Shown: positions 26,057 to 33,818, counted from the stretch's first letter. The stretch: DNA of 48,080 bases from Acidimicrobiales bacterium (GCA_030740795.1 JASLWO010000033.1:1-48080), one strand, 5' to 3'. Numbers and translations are program-made. Notes: generated from the letters alone by a model not told the origin.

Positions 26057-26326
26057 CTACTGCTCTTGTTGCTCTTCTTCGTAGCCGAGGTCCCATTCAA
26101 TCACGATATTTTCTCGTTCGGCATCACGGTTTACACGCTCTCTGTTTCGTCGAAACTGCGGGTCGTGGGGTGGGAGAAGAACTAGTCGTGCTTGGATCCT
26201 GGTTCGGAAACCATCAATCATTTCCTTGTCGCCAAAATCGGATCTCATATCCCAATGTGGCGCTACTGGACCCATGTAAACCATCTTTACGTGTCCTCTA
26301 GGGGGTTCATTCTCAATGTCAGTCAT
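26057..26326 (-). CDS. conserved hypothetical actinobacterial protein
   Basis: An 89-residue soluble protein with the sequence RGHVKMVYMGPVAPHWDMRS near its N-terminus, then LLPPHDPQFRRNRERVNRDAE and an acidic end (EWDLGYEEEQQEQ). No known domain recognised; the dense pattern of invariant-looking residues (His, Trp, Pro-Pro-His-Asp) suggests a conserved family. The start is placed at the ATG at 26326, which has AGGA eight bases upstream, rather than the TTG at 26341. It lies 57 bases upstream of the Nudix gene and is divergent from the first whiB. Confidence 0.65.
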   Translation of the reverse strand: MTDIENEPPRGHVKMVYMGPVAPHWDMRSDFGDKEMIDGFRTRIQARLVLLPPHDPQFRRNRERVNRDAERENIVIEWDLGYEEEQQEQ

Positions 26327-26435
26327 GTGAAGATTCCTCAATTCTTATGCTCAGTGATTGTATCCAAGGAAAAAATCTTTTGTTCACGGGAACTTTTTCA
26401 TCTTTTGTTTCGTCTATTAAGTATCGGAGGTATTT

Positions 26436-26696
26436 ATGGAAACTGTATGGATGGCACAAGGGAATTGCAGCAATAAACCACCAGAACTATTTTTCCCTAG
26501 TGACGGGACTGGAGTTGAGAAAGCGAAGAGTGTTTGTGCCACTTGTCCCGTGAAAGAAACCTGTTTAGAGCATGCTCTATCACACCGGATTGATCATGGA
26601 GTGTGGGGCGGGTGTTCAGAGCGGCAGCGCCGCAGGATCAGGAAAGAGCGTAGACAAAGCGGCATTAGTCAAGAATTGTTGATCTCCGCTAAATAG
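26436..26696 (+). CDS. WhiB-family transcriptional regulator (first)
   Basis: An 86-residue WhiB-like protein. The four cluster cysteines are Cys11, Cys34, Cys37 and Cys43 (C-x22-C-x2-C-x5-C), followed by the G-V-W-G-G turn (55-59) and the basic tail RQRRRIRKERRQ that contacts DNA. WhiB proteins bind a 4Fe-4S cluster and the primary sigma factor and are restricted to actinobacteria and their phages. GGAGG lies six bases before the ATG. Its 3' end faces a second WhiB gene at a 30-base distance. Confidence 0.93.
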   Translation: METVWMAQGNCSNKPPELFFPSDGTGVEKAKSVCATCPVKETCLEHALSHRIDHGVWGGCSERQRRRIRKERRQSGISQELLISAK

Positions 26697-26726
26697 AATT
26701 CAGGTGAGTTTCACGGTACGTGTTGA

Positions 26727-27017
26727 TTAACTTATAGCTTTTGTTTCTGCTACAACCTGAATGACGGCTTGACGATCAAGAGCGCGTTGTCTTCGTATGC
26801 GTCGTCTCTCACGTTCACTCATGCCACCCCAGATCCCAAATTTTTCACTATTCTGCAAAGCGTATTCAAGGCAATCTCCACGTACGACACAGCCGCGACA
26901 GACTTCTTTAGCTTCTCGCGTGGATGCTCCTCGCTCTGGGAAAAATAAATCCGGGTCAACACCAAGACAGTTAGCTAAATCCTGCCATCCCTCAGCAATC
27001 GAATCTTCTTCGATCAC
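26727..27017 (-). CDS. WhiB-family transcriptional regulator (second)
   Basis: A 96-residue WhiB-like protein with cluster cysteines 17, 40, 43 and 49 (same spacing as its neighbour), the GIWGGMSERERRRIRRQRA block and an extended C-terminal tail of ~18 residues. An acidic N-terminus (MIEEDS) and the GIWGGMSERERRR block resemble the WhiB1/WhiB2 group. It starts with GTG, supported by a GGAGGG site six bases upstream. It is convergent with the other WhiB gene. The 186-base region upstream (27018-27203) holds its promoter and a weak hairpin. Confidence 0.92.
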   Translation of the reverse strand: MIEEDSIAEGWQDLANCLGVDPDLFFPERGASTREAKEVCRGCVVRGDCLEYALQNSEKFGIWGGMSERERRRIRRQRALDRQAVIQVVAETKAIS

Positions 27018-27203
27018 GTTTCAACCCTCCGATATTGTTCACAGCGCGAACTGCCACTCGCCTATTTGGCGCGCGTTTCAAGCCAAAAATCAGGCTTGTA
27101 ATTACATTAATGTCATTTAAGCAGGTCAGCCACCAAATATGCAAATTTTTACGAAAAACATCTATAAATATTGCGGTTTTGCTTATTTAAAGGATTTTGA
27201 CCA

Positions 27204-29195
27204 TCACCTTGAAGAAATATGTCTTCGTCGGTGTTCAACAAAATCAACCAAAAGGTAGTCGCCGAGGTTATCACGATTCGTGAAAAAGGCTCTCCCTCCG
27301 TTCATTTCAGTTATCCGTTCAATGAACTGGCTTAGCGCAGGTTCTGGGTCAAGCATGAATGTATTGATACGTATTCCTTCCCGGGTACATGCCATGACTT
27401 CAGAAAGTGTCTGGTCAATGGTGTATTGCGACGGAGGGTAATCAAAGTATGGATTCCCAGACCGGTCGATGTGAGCAGTTGGTTCCCCATCTGTGACCAT
27501 GATGATCTGCTTGGTCCCCGACTGCTTTGCAAGCATCTGGCGGCTCAGCATGAGAGCGTGGTGCATATTGGTTCCTTGCATATACCCGGTGGTGACTTCT
27601 GGTAACTCGTGTAGTTCTATTTCTCTGGCATAAAGGTGAAATCCAACTATTCCTAGATAGTCACGAGGGTACTGCATGCTAATCAGAGATTGGAGTGCCA
27701 TCGCTACCTTCTTGGCGGGAAGTAATCGTCCGGTCCAAGCCATTGAGTTAGATAAATCCAACATCAGGACTGTGCTGGAGCGAACAAGGCTTTCTGTTCG
27801 TTCTATTTCAAAATCCTCTGGGGTGAGTTCAACTGGGGTTCCCCCTCCAGTACGTTTGATCGCGTTCCGTACTGTTTTTTGAATATCTAAGTTGAATGGG
27901 TCGCCGAACTCGTAAGGCTTTGTGGAGAAATCTCTTTCATGCCCTATCCCTTCATGTTGTAGATCATGACTTCCTAATCGGTCCTTATCTAGCTTGCGGA
28001 AGAGGTCCGAGAGGGCTTGTTGGCCTATCTTGCGCATCGCTCTCGGCGTGAGTTCGTATCGGCCTTCTTGACTTTCAATGTAACCTGCTTCTTCTAATTG
28101 TTTCGCTACCTCAGATAGTTGGTCCAAGCTGTTAGCCGCGTCATCCCCAAGAAGTTCTCTTACTCGTTCTATATCTATTTCCGCTAATGAAGCTGGGTTA
28201 TTCATTGATGAGAGCATTCTTTCTAAAGCATCAAGATCGCCGAGTTCCTCAAAGACATTCTGGGCATTTCCCATCGCCATTGGTTCATCACCAGAAAATT
28301 CGTATGATTGTTGCCATCCAAGGTCAGGGAAAGCCTCCTGTAGGTTCTGAGCTAGTTGACTCATCTGCCATTGCAGGTCCATGTCCTCTAGTAGTTGATC
28401 TGACAGGTCTTGAAGTTGTTGCTGTTGTTCGGGGGACATTGAGTTCATCATTGCTTGTGCTGCAGCCATTCTTTGCGCCATTACTTCTAGAAGTTCGTCA
28501 AGCGTTGAGGGGTTCTCAGGAAAGAAATCTCCAAACTCTTCCATAAATGAATTGAAGTCAGGTTCTTCACCATTCGCTCTTTGTTCGAGCATCTTATTGA
28601 GTGCTGACATCATGTCTTTCAAACGCTCAAAGTCTTCAGTTCCCATATCTTGCATTTCGTCAGATAGCTGATCAAGGTAGCGTTGCATGAGTTGCTCTCG
28701 GAGTTTTTCCATAAGGTCTTCAAATTGCTCTCGCGCCTCGGTTGAGGTGAATTCGTATTTCTGAAGTTCGCGAACTTTCCCAGCTAGGTCCTGAGGAATC
28801 ATGTCTAGTTGGAGGTTTCTCTCCGTAATAGTCTCTTCGGTGATCTTCTGCCTTCTCTCATCTCCTGATTCAGCAGCTTGTTCCATTAATTGATCTAATG
28901 ACTTTTTTTCTTTATCGACTACGGATTGGAGTTCTTCGTTAACCTCATTGTAAATTCCATCTAGGTCATAATTCTCTAAGCGTTCCTCTCGTTCTTGGCG
29001 GAGGCGGTCAAGCATCTCCCGGAACCCTTGAACTCTTTCGCCATCCATGTCAAACCCTGACTGCATGAGGCGGCGCAGCGCTGAATTAATATCCCCGTTG
29101 TACATGAGGTCATCGCTCATTTCTGACATGATGTCGTCAGCAGTGACTTCAAATCCGGTTTGTGTGCCGTCCCATGCGGAGTACGCGTAGTACAT
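27204..29195 (-). CDS. VWA (MIDAS) domain protein with helical N-terminus, MoxR-partner type
   Basis: A 663-residue protein. The N-terminal two thirds are charged, helical and rich in Glu/Gln/Met (coiled-coil-like). The C-terminal ~190 residues are a von Willebrand A domain with a complete MIDAS: DLSNS (about 480-484), the Thr in MQGTNMHHAL and the Asp in MVTDGEPTA. This is the COG4867-type VWA protein of actinobacteria that normally works with a MoxR-like AAA ATPase as a chaperone or insertase. The start is placed at MYYAYSAWDGTQ because relatives begin with a similar aromatic-rich segment; longer frames exist from 29234 and 29270 without ribosome sites. Its expected partner ATPase lies at 35666-37087. 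Confidence 0.88.
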   Translation of the reverse strand: MYYAYSAWDGTQTGFEVTADDIMSEMSDDLMYNGDINSALRRLMQSGFDMDGERVQGFREMLDRLRQEREERLENYDLDGIYNEVNEELQSVVDKEKKSLDQLMEQAAESGDERRQKITEETITERNLQLDMIPQDLAGKVRELQKYEFTSTEAREQFEDLMEKLREQLMQRYLDQLSDEMQDMGTEDFERLKDMMSALNKMLEQRANGEEPDFNSFMEEFGDFFPENPSTLDELLEVMAQRMAAAQAMMNSMSPEQQQQLQDLSDQLLEDMDLQWQMSQLAQNLQEAFPDLGWQQSYEFSGDEPMAMGNAQNVFEELGDLDALERMLSSMNNPASLAEIDIERVRELLGDDAANSLDQLSEVAKQLEEAGYIESQEGRYELTPRAMRKIGQQALSDLFRKLDKDRLGSHDLQHEGIGHERDFSTKPYEFGDPFNLDIQKTVRNAIKRTGGGTPVELTPEDFEIERTESLVRSSTVLMLDLSNSMAWTGRLLPAKKVAMALQSLISMQYPRDYLGIVGFHLYAREIELHELPEVTTGYMQGTNMHHALMLSRQMLAKQSGTKQIIMVTDGEPTAHIDRSGNPYFDYPPSQYTIDQTLSEVMACTREGIRINTFMLDPEPALSQFIERITEMNGGRAFFTNRDNLGDYLLVDFVEHRRRHISSR

Positions 29196-29344
29196 GTTTT
29201 TGCGTTTTTTCTTTCTCCACTTACCAAGGACCATGTTGAGACAGTACCAGTCCCATCGGATTCTGCCCATATATAAAAGCGAATGAGAGTTTCTAAATCC
29301 GTTCTGTTGGAAGATTTTAGTGAAGCTGAAGTAGAGTCGTTCCC

Positions 29345-30106
29345 ATGATTGTTGAATATGAAAAACGTGGGAAAGTAGCAGTTATCACTTTGAACCGGCC
29401 CGAGGCAAGAAACGCTGTTTCTGGCGAACTTGCCCAAGCCCTTGAAGAAGCTGTTGACCAGCTAGAAAACGATGACGAAATTTGGGTTGGTGTCCTAGCC
29501 GGGAATGGTCCTGTCTTCTGCGCTGGAGCTGATCTGAAAGCTGTCGCTTCTGGCAACGCAAATCTTGGCACTAAACGGGGAGGGTTCGGTGGTTTCGTTA
29601 CTCTTGAACGAACGAAACCTATAATCGCCGCTGTTGAAGGGCCAGCGGTTGCTGGTGGTTGCGAACTAGTGCTAGCTTGCGACATGGTTGTTGCATCTTC
29701 TGCAGCTTCTTTTGGACTCCCAGAAGTGAAAAGGTGTTTAGTAGCGATGGCTGGTGGAACAACTCGTCTACCTAAACGAGTCCCGCCAAACATCGCCATG
29801 GAAATGGCTCTCACCGGTGACACCATAAGTGCCGAACGCGCCTACCATCACGGACTGGTAAATATCCTTTGTGAATCTGGTAAAGCTATAGATGAAGCTC
29901 TTGGCCTTGCCAAAAGAGTCAACGCTAACGCGCCCCTAGCTGTGCGTGCGACAAGAAAAGCTGTTCTTGGAGGCGCCCTCGTTGATGACCATGAAGGAAT
30001 ACGGTTAGCCGTGGACTTGTTCAGACCTGTTGCTTCCAGCGAGGATGCAAAGGAAGGTCCAAGAGCTTTTGTGGAGAAACGACCACCTGAATGGAAAGCC
30101 CGCTGA
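29345..30106 (+). CDS. enoyl-CoA hydratase (crotonase family)
   Basis: A 253-residue crotonase. Both oxyanion-hole segments (CAGADLKA and VEGPAVAGGCELVLACD) and both catalytic glutamates (Glu107 in GGCEL and Glu127 in FGLPEV) are in place, so it should be a true hydratase of trans-2-enoyl-CoA. The sequence is like EchA paralogues of actinobacteria. The next gene, a Nudix hydrolase, starts inside its 3' end (16-base overlap in another frame), so translation is coupled. Chain-length preference cannot be read from the sequence. Confidence 0.92.
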   Translation: MIVEYEKRGKVAVITLNRPEARNAVSGELAQALEEAVDQLENDDEIWVGVLAGNGPVFCAGADLKAVASGNANLGTKRGGFGGFVTLERTKPIIAAVEGPAVAGGCELVLACDMVVASSAASFGLPEVKRCLVAMAGGTTRLPKRVPPNIAMEMALTGDTISAERAYHHGLVNILCESGKAIDEALGLAKRVNANAPLAVRATRKAVLGGALVDDHEGIRLAVDLFRPVASSEDAKEGPRAFVEKRPPEWKAR

Positions 30107-30747
30107 GTAATTTAAACGCTATCCCTGACCTGTCCTTTGATACGAATCTTCGGGAACAGGTCCGACATAATCTTGATTCTCATCCACGAATTGATGCGGA
30201 AGATCAATCTCTTCGGAAGGCGTCAGTAGCCATCACCATTGTCCAATCCCAAGAAGGGAAAGCGGGTTTTATTTTGACTCGTCGGAGTCGAGGGTTACGG
30301 AATCATAGCCACCAGTACGCTCTGCCTGGTGGAAGAATTGATCCAGGTGAAACCCGTGAAGAAACTGTCCTCAGAGAAGTAGAAGAAGAAATAGGTATCT
30401 CTGTAACCCAGGATGAAATCCTTGGGTGCCTTGATGGATACGAAACACGCTCCGGGTTTTCTATCACACCTATTATTCTCTGGGTTGAAGATCTGTCAAC
30501 CATGGCTCCTGAACCCAGCGAAGTTGACGAGATATTAATCATTGATTTAGATGAACTTTTCCGCAGTGACAGCCCAAGATGGGTAGATATTGATGAAAGC
30601 AACAAACAAGTTCTCCAATTGCCGATAAAGAATCGTTTAATTCATGCCCCCACGGCAGCTCTGCTATATCAGTTCCGAAAAGTAGGTCTTAGTGGAGAAT
30701 TGATGCGCACAGATCATATAGAAGAGCCTACCTGGGCATGGAAATAG
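30091..30747 (+). CDS. Nudix hydrolase, CoA-pyrophosphatase-like
   Basis: A 218-residue Nudix protein. The Nudix box starts at Gly81: GRIDPGETREETVLREVEEEIGI, intact. It is preceded by ILTRRSRGLRNHSHQYALPG, a variant of the LLTRRSxxLRxHxGQxxxPGG signature of CoA diphosphatases (NudL/PCD1). The His-Ser-His-Gln variant differs from the usual His-x-Gly-Gln. CoA diphosphatases cleave CoA or acyl-CoA into phosphopantetheine and 3',5'-ADP. Overlap with the crotonase gene supports a link to acyl-CoA metabolism. Substrate assignment is moderate. Confidence 0.85.
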   Translation: MESPLSNLNAIPDLSFDTNLREQVRHNLDSHPRIDAEDQSLRKASVAITIVQSQEGKAGFILTRRSRGLRNHSHQYALPGGRIDPGETREETVLREVEEEIGISVTQDEILGCLDGYETRSGFSITPIILWVEDLSTMAPEPSEVDEILIIDLDELFRSDSPRWVDIDESNKQVLQLPIKNRLIHAPTAALLYQFRKVGLSGELMRTDHIEEPTWAWK

Positions 30748-30788
30748 CTTAAAAACCCCGATAACAAGTGAAATTTATCTTTAAATAA

Positions 30789-30809
30789 GTGATTATCATG
30801 GCAAATCAC
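30789..30809. repeat. 21-bp imperfect dyad (GTGATT-N9-AATCAC)
   Basis: Perfect 6-base inverted arms separated by 9 bases in the upstream region of the LPXTG surface protein, 44 bases before the CRP-like dyad. It could be a second operator; this is inferred from symmetry alone. Confidence 0.35.
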
Positions 30810-30832
30810 AAGTGGAGACGCTATCTTTACCT

Positions 30833-30875
30833 TGTGTGTCGTTTGGCACACAGAATGACTTTCATGCGCTAATAA
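30833..30875 (+). promoter_or_regulatory. CRP-like dyad over the promoter of the LPXTG gene
   Basis: TGTGTG (30833-30838) and CACACA (30847-30852) are inverted; the core TGTG-N8-CACA (30835-30850) has the spacing of CRP/FNR-family sites, though the flanking A/T of the consensus are not kept. A TAATAA box (30870-30875) lies downstream without a good -35 element. A start near 30882 would place the dyad centre at about -40, the class II activator position. Spacing is seen; regulator and activity are inferred. Confidence 0.4.
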
Positions 30876-30908
30876 CGTGTTAGTGCACAATTTGAGAGGG
30901 AATTTTTC

Positions 30909-31421
30909 ATGAAAAGAATTAAACTAATACTTGGAGCACTTGCAGTGGCACTCGTTGCTATGTTTGCATTAGCTCCAGTAGCTCAAGCTCAGGAAGCACA
31001 TGTCGTTGCAGCTGATCCTCCATTCGTGGCTGCCGCTGGTAGCCATGACGTCACCATTTCGGGTGCCGGATGGCCAGCAGATGCCACAGTTGTCATATTG
31101 CCCTGTAGCTACAATAGCTACGAAGCTGCTGCAACAGCAGGAGCAGATGCTTGTGACACAGGAGCATTGACATTCGGTGCTGCTGATGGAGATGGCAATA
31201 TTTCCATTACAGGAACCTTTGATATACCTGCAGATGGAATGTGTATAGGTGTAGGAACTCTAGATTCAGCCCACGTAGGTGCTTACTGCATGGGTGTCGG
31301 AGCTCCGATACTACCTAACACAGGATCGGAATCTACCAAGGTTGCGATCATCGGTGCAGCAGTTCTAGCCGGTGGTGCGATGATTGTGCTCAGCACACGT
31401 CGTCGTTCATTCGTCAGCTAA
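30909..31421 (+). CDS. LPXTG-type secreted surface protein with neocarzinostatin-like domain
   Basis: A 170-residue precursor: Sec signal (MKRIK, hydrophobic core, cleavage after AQA at ~27), a ~105-residue domain, LPNTG at 135-139, a hydrophobic helix and a basic end (STRRRSFVS), the classic sortase sorting signal. The domain (DPPFVAAAGSHDVTISGAGW, then VVILPCS and ITGTFDIPADGMCIGVG) resembles the neocarzinostatin-like Ig fold of actinobacterial surface proteins, and its four Cys (66, 82, 112, 127) could form two disulfides. No sortase gene is in the window. GAGAGGG precedes the ATG. A strong terminator follows, so it is transcribed alone and probably highly. Confidence 0.85.
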   Translation: MKRIKLILGALAVALVAMFALAPVAQAQEAHVVAADPPFVAAAGSHDVTISGAGWPADATVVILPCSYNSYEAAATAGADACDTGALTFGAADGDGNISITGTFDIPADGMCIGVGTLDSAHVGAYCMGVGAPILPNTGSESTKVAIIGAAVLAGGAMIVLSTRRRSFVS

Positions 31422-31458
31422 AACTGAGTCCAGTTTCGACTGGAAATAAAGAACTCAT

Positions 31459-31493
31459 AGAGTCGGACCTTCGGGTCCGGCTCTTTGGTTTTT
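31459..31493 (+). terminator. intrinsic terminator after the LPXTG gene
   Basis: An 11-bp stem (31459-31469 with 31474-31484, one T-G pair) closed by a TTCG tetraloop, followed by TTTGGTTTTT. It ends directly at the stop of the convergent isochorismatase-fold gene and may also insulate that gene. Confidence 0.88.
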
Positions 31494-32123
31494 CTAACCC
31501 TTCGTCCAAGTTGAAACAATATCCTCTGTTGAAGCAAGCGTAGCTAAAAGCGAGATAGTTCCATCCATAATTGCCTGACCGTATTCAAGAGGGACTCCTG
31601 CTACAGCATCAGTGGGGACTACAACCTGGTATCCAAGATCAACAGCTGAAATAACCAAGCCCAGAATCCCGATATTTACTGAAACTCCTATCGGAATAAC
31701 TGTTTTCGCCCCGAGATTGCGAATAACTTGATCAAGTGAAGTTGAAGTAAATGGGGTCAAGCCATGAAGTCGAGGGATGACTATATCTTTTGAGTCACAG
31801 CCAAATGCGTCAATGATTTCAGCTCCTTTAGAATTCTCAAAGATTCCCGAACCGTTTTCATTCACTTTCTTGGATGCGGCTAGCATCCTGCAGTTCACAG
31901 CCGACCCCGCATAATCAGTTCTATTAACTGCGGTTGCGTGAATTACTCTAATCCCTGATTCTCTGGCGGCGGTACAAAGGCGCGGACCATTGGTTAAAAC
32001 CCCTGCTTCAATTGCAGCATTCCGCAATTCCGGGAATCCTGAGGACGCTCCGACGATTCCCTCCTGTACTTCCATCGTCACTAATACAGTCGTGGTGGGA
32101 TCTATAAGACTTTTAAGGCCCAT
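31494..32123 (-). CDS. isochorismatase-fold protein lacking the catalytic cysteine
   Basis: A 209-residue protein with the isochorismatase/cysteine-hydrolase fold. The first strand TTVLVTMEVQEGIVG carries Glu18 in place of the usual Asp; the RLHGLTPFTST region aligns with the catalytic Lys segment but has Arg118; and GVSVNIGILGLVISAVDLGYQV aligns with the nucleophile motif GVxTxxCV, with Gly152 where Cys would be. The YQVVVPTDAVAGVP strand is typical. Similar cysteine-less members are known in actinobacteria, so it is probably a distinct subfamily with another chemistry or a binding role. AGGAGGT precedes the ATG. Confidence 0.82.
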   Translation of the reverse strand: MGLKSLIDPTTTVLVTMEVQEGIVGASSGFPELRNAAIEAGVLTNGPRLCTAARESGIRVIHATAVNRTDYAGSAVNCRMLAASKKVNENGSGIFENSKGAEIIDAFGCDSKDIVIPRLHGLTPFTSTSLDQVIRNLGAKTVIPIGVSVNIGILGLVISAVDLGYQVVVPTDAVAGVPLEYGQAIMDGTISLLATLASTEDIVSTWTKG

Positions 32124-32228
32124 TTCTACCTCCTAGCAACTTGAAATTTTCTGTTCTTTGAGCATCCCACATATCCACTATGTTCGCTATGACTAACTAC
32201 TTGAGATTCGCAAAAAATGTGAGCATCC

Positions 32229-32330
32229 ACCACTCTGGTTGTTTTAAGGGCAACAGTGGTCTCGTTCGCACCTGGAAAACTGCCACCGCTTTGGGGGGTG
32301 GGTTCGTAAGAGCCCACCCCCACCGATCTT
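32229..32330. other. structured intergenic region with two strong hairpins
   Basis: The ~207-base gap between the thiolase-like and isochorismatase-like genes contains a 10-bp stem with a 3-base bulge (ACCACT/GTTG at 32229-32241 with CAACAGTGGT at 32251-32260) and a 9-11 bp very GC-rich stem (32294-32302 with 32313-32321) followed by TCTTTT on the plus strand. The second stem directly follows the thiolase stop codon on the minus strand, where no U-tract follows. It may be a terminator for thiolase, a plus-strand small RNA end, or a leader for the isochorismatase gene. No known riboswitch class recognised. Confidence 0.5.
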
Positions 32331-33791
32331 TTAAAAAGCCTCCATTTCAAAGGTGCCATTTTTGCTTACTTGTATTTTTTCGCCTATTTGACTTTCCTTC
32401 GTAAAGATTTCTATGACTTCTGGTTTCTTTGAAGTGACAATCCTTCGGTATCGTTCTTTAAATTCGACAATGGCAAAAACTTTTGTATCTCCACCCATAT
32501 GTGCAACTGTTGAAGAGATCACCGGCATTTGGCCAAATATTTCCGAATTTGAAGGTAAAGTCTTTGTCTTTTGTTTAACGAGTTGAGAGACGTCTTCAAC
32601 AATGAGATTGTTGGATTCTTGTTTAGCAGTGATGGTCAAAAGCCCTTGCTTCGTAAGCATTCCTGAAACCGAGGTGATAAGCCCCTCCGTTCCGTGCTCT
32701 CGGACTTTTTTAGCTAATCCGGAAATCCCTTGGATTGTGAAATTATTGAACGGGCCTCCAGCGAAAGTCATCCCTCCCGTAATGCTTAGATTCCGATTGG
32801 AAAGCCCTAGGTTTTCTGCTTGCAGGCGGACAGCGACTGGGAAGCAACTATACAGTTCAACATTTGCTCTGGAAGAAGCTGGTTTCCCGGTTGAAGCAAT
32901 GAGTTCCTCATTGATCGCGGACATACCTTGACATGTTGCTAGGTCTTTCCTTTCAACTACTGGAGTCACATGGTTTGATTCAATGATGGCTTCAGGGTAA
33001 ACCCACTGATCCGAAGTTGAACCATGAGCTTTCGCTGTTTCTTCTGAAGTGATTATGATTGCGGCTGCTTGGTTGACATTCCATTGTGTGATGTGGTTGG
33101 CACGGTAAGGTGCAGCTATTGGACGTCCCCATCCGTTCTCTTTAAGGTATTTAGTCGCGTTTTCTCTCCAGGGAGATATTGCAGAGTCAGCTATGGTCGC
33201 CATTTTCTCCCATTCGGTATTTATGAGGTTTATTTGTTGATGTCGAGTTAAACCGTTCTTATGCGCTGACGCATTTTCTATAAGTGCGTACTGGTCTACG
33301 GCTCGGATGAGCCCAGTGTTGATCTCATGTTTGGAAATTATTAAATCTTCGGGTCTAATCCATTCAATACTGCTGGTTGAAGAGACCAAATTTTGGTTAA
33401 TGTCCGCAGGAAATAAATTCCCAAGCCTTTTTTCCTGTTCTTTGGTTTCGGCCCCGACGATGATCGTACATTTCGAACGTGATTCGGCTACATCTTGGAT
33501 AGCTCGTTTCACTAAAGAACTTTGGAGAATACCGATATCAAAGAGGACACTTTTCGCCTGTATCCCAAAATGCGTACTGATGAAGTGACCGGGGTCTTCA
33601 GTCACCCAAGTTCCTTTTGGTATGAAGATTTGATCTGCTATATCAATAAGTTCTTTGCTTCCAGCATCATTGGCTGCTGCTTCTATTGATTTGCACATGA
33701 GATCAACGGTGCTGAGCGGATCCTGGGAAGGCCTCCAGGTAAGATTTGATGTTCCTGCAATGATTATTTTGGGGACAGTTTTCGCTGTCAC
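32331..33791 (-). CDS. thiolase-superfamily (acetyl-CoA acetyltransferase-like) protein
   Basis: A 486-residue thiolase-fold protein. Start region KIIIAGTSNLTWRPSQDPLS; the segment after SVLFDIGILQSSLVKRAIQDV corresponds to the nucleophile helix but holds no Cys at the expected place. The C-terminal half has SITGGMTFAGGPFNNFTIQGISGLAKKVREHG, the motif of the large degenerate branch annotated as acetyl-CoA acetyltransferase in mycobacteria, and SGMLTKQGLL in place of the second active Cys. It binds acyl-CoA-like ligands in all likelihood; thiolysis is doubtful. It starts with GTG behind AAAGGA, which lies partly inside a hairpin. Confidence 0.82.
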   Translation of the reverse strand: MTAKTVPKIIIAGTSNLTWRPSQDPLSTVDLMCKSIEAAANDAGSKELIDIADQIFIPKGTWVTEDPGHFISTHFGIQAKSVLFDIGILQSSLVKRAIQDVAESRSKCTIIVGAETKEQEKRLGNLFPADINQNLVSSTSSIEWIRPEDLIISKHEINTGLIRAVDQYALIENASAHKNGLTRHQQINLINTEWEKMATIADSAISPWRENATKYLKENGWGRPIAAPYRANHITQWNVNQAAAIIITSEETAKAHGSTSDQWVYPEAIIESNHVTPVVERKDLATCQGMSAINEELIASTGKPASSRANVELYSCFPVAVRLQAENLGLSNRNLSITGGMTFAGGPFNNFTIQGISGLAKKVREHGTEGLITSVSGMLTKQGLLTITAKQESNNLIVEDVSQLVKQKTKTLPSNSEIFGQMPVISSTVAHMGGDTKVFAIVEFKERYRRIVTSKKPEVIEIFTKESQIGEKIQVSKNGTFEMEAF

Positions 33792-33801
33792 GGATTTGTT
33801 C

Positions 33802-33818
33802 CTTTCGTTAAGCGAAAG
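33802..33818 (-). promoter_or_regulatory. hairpin overlapping the ribosome site of the thiolase-like gene
   Basis: On the minus strand CTTTCG-CTTAA-CGAAAG forms a 6-bp stem with a 5-base loop, 10 bases before the GTG start. Its 3' arm contains the GAAAG part of the GAAAGGA ribosome site, so folding could limit translation. Inferred from sequence symmetry. Confidence 0.35.

Noticed and set aside
27018-27203. Hairpin AAGCC/GGCTT upstream of the second whiB as a riboswitch
   Set aside because: The stem is only five pairs with a loose loop; too weak to call.
29271-29344. Longer N-terminus for the VWA protein from 29270 or 29234
   Set aside because: No ribosome site, and related proteins begin with an aromatic-rich segment like that at 29195.
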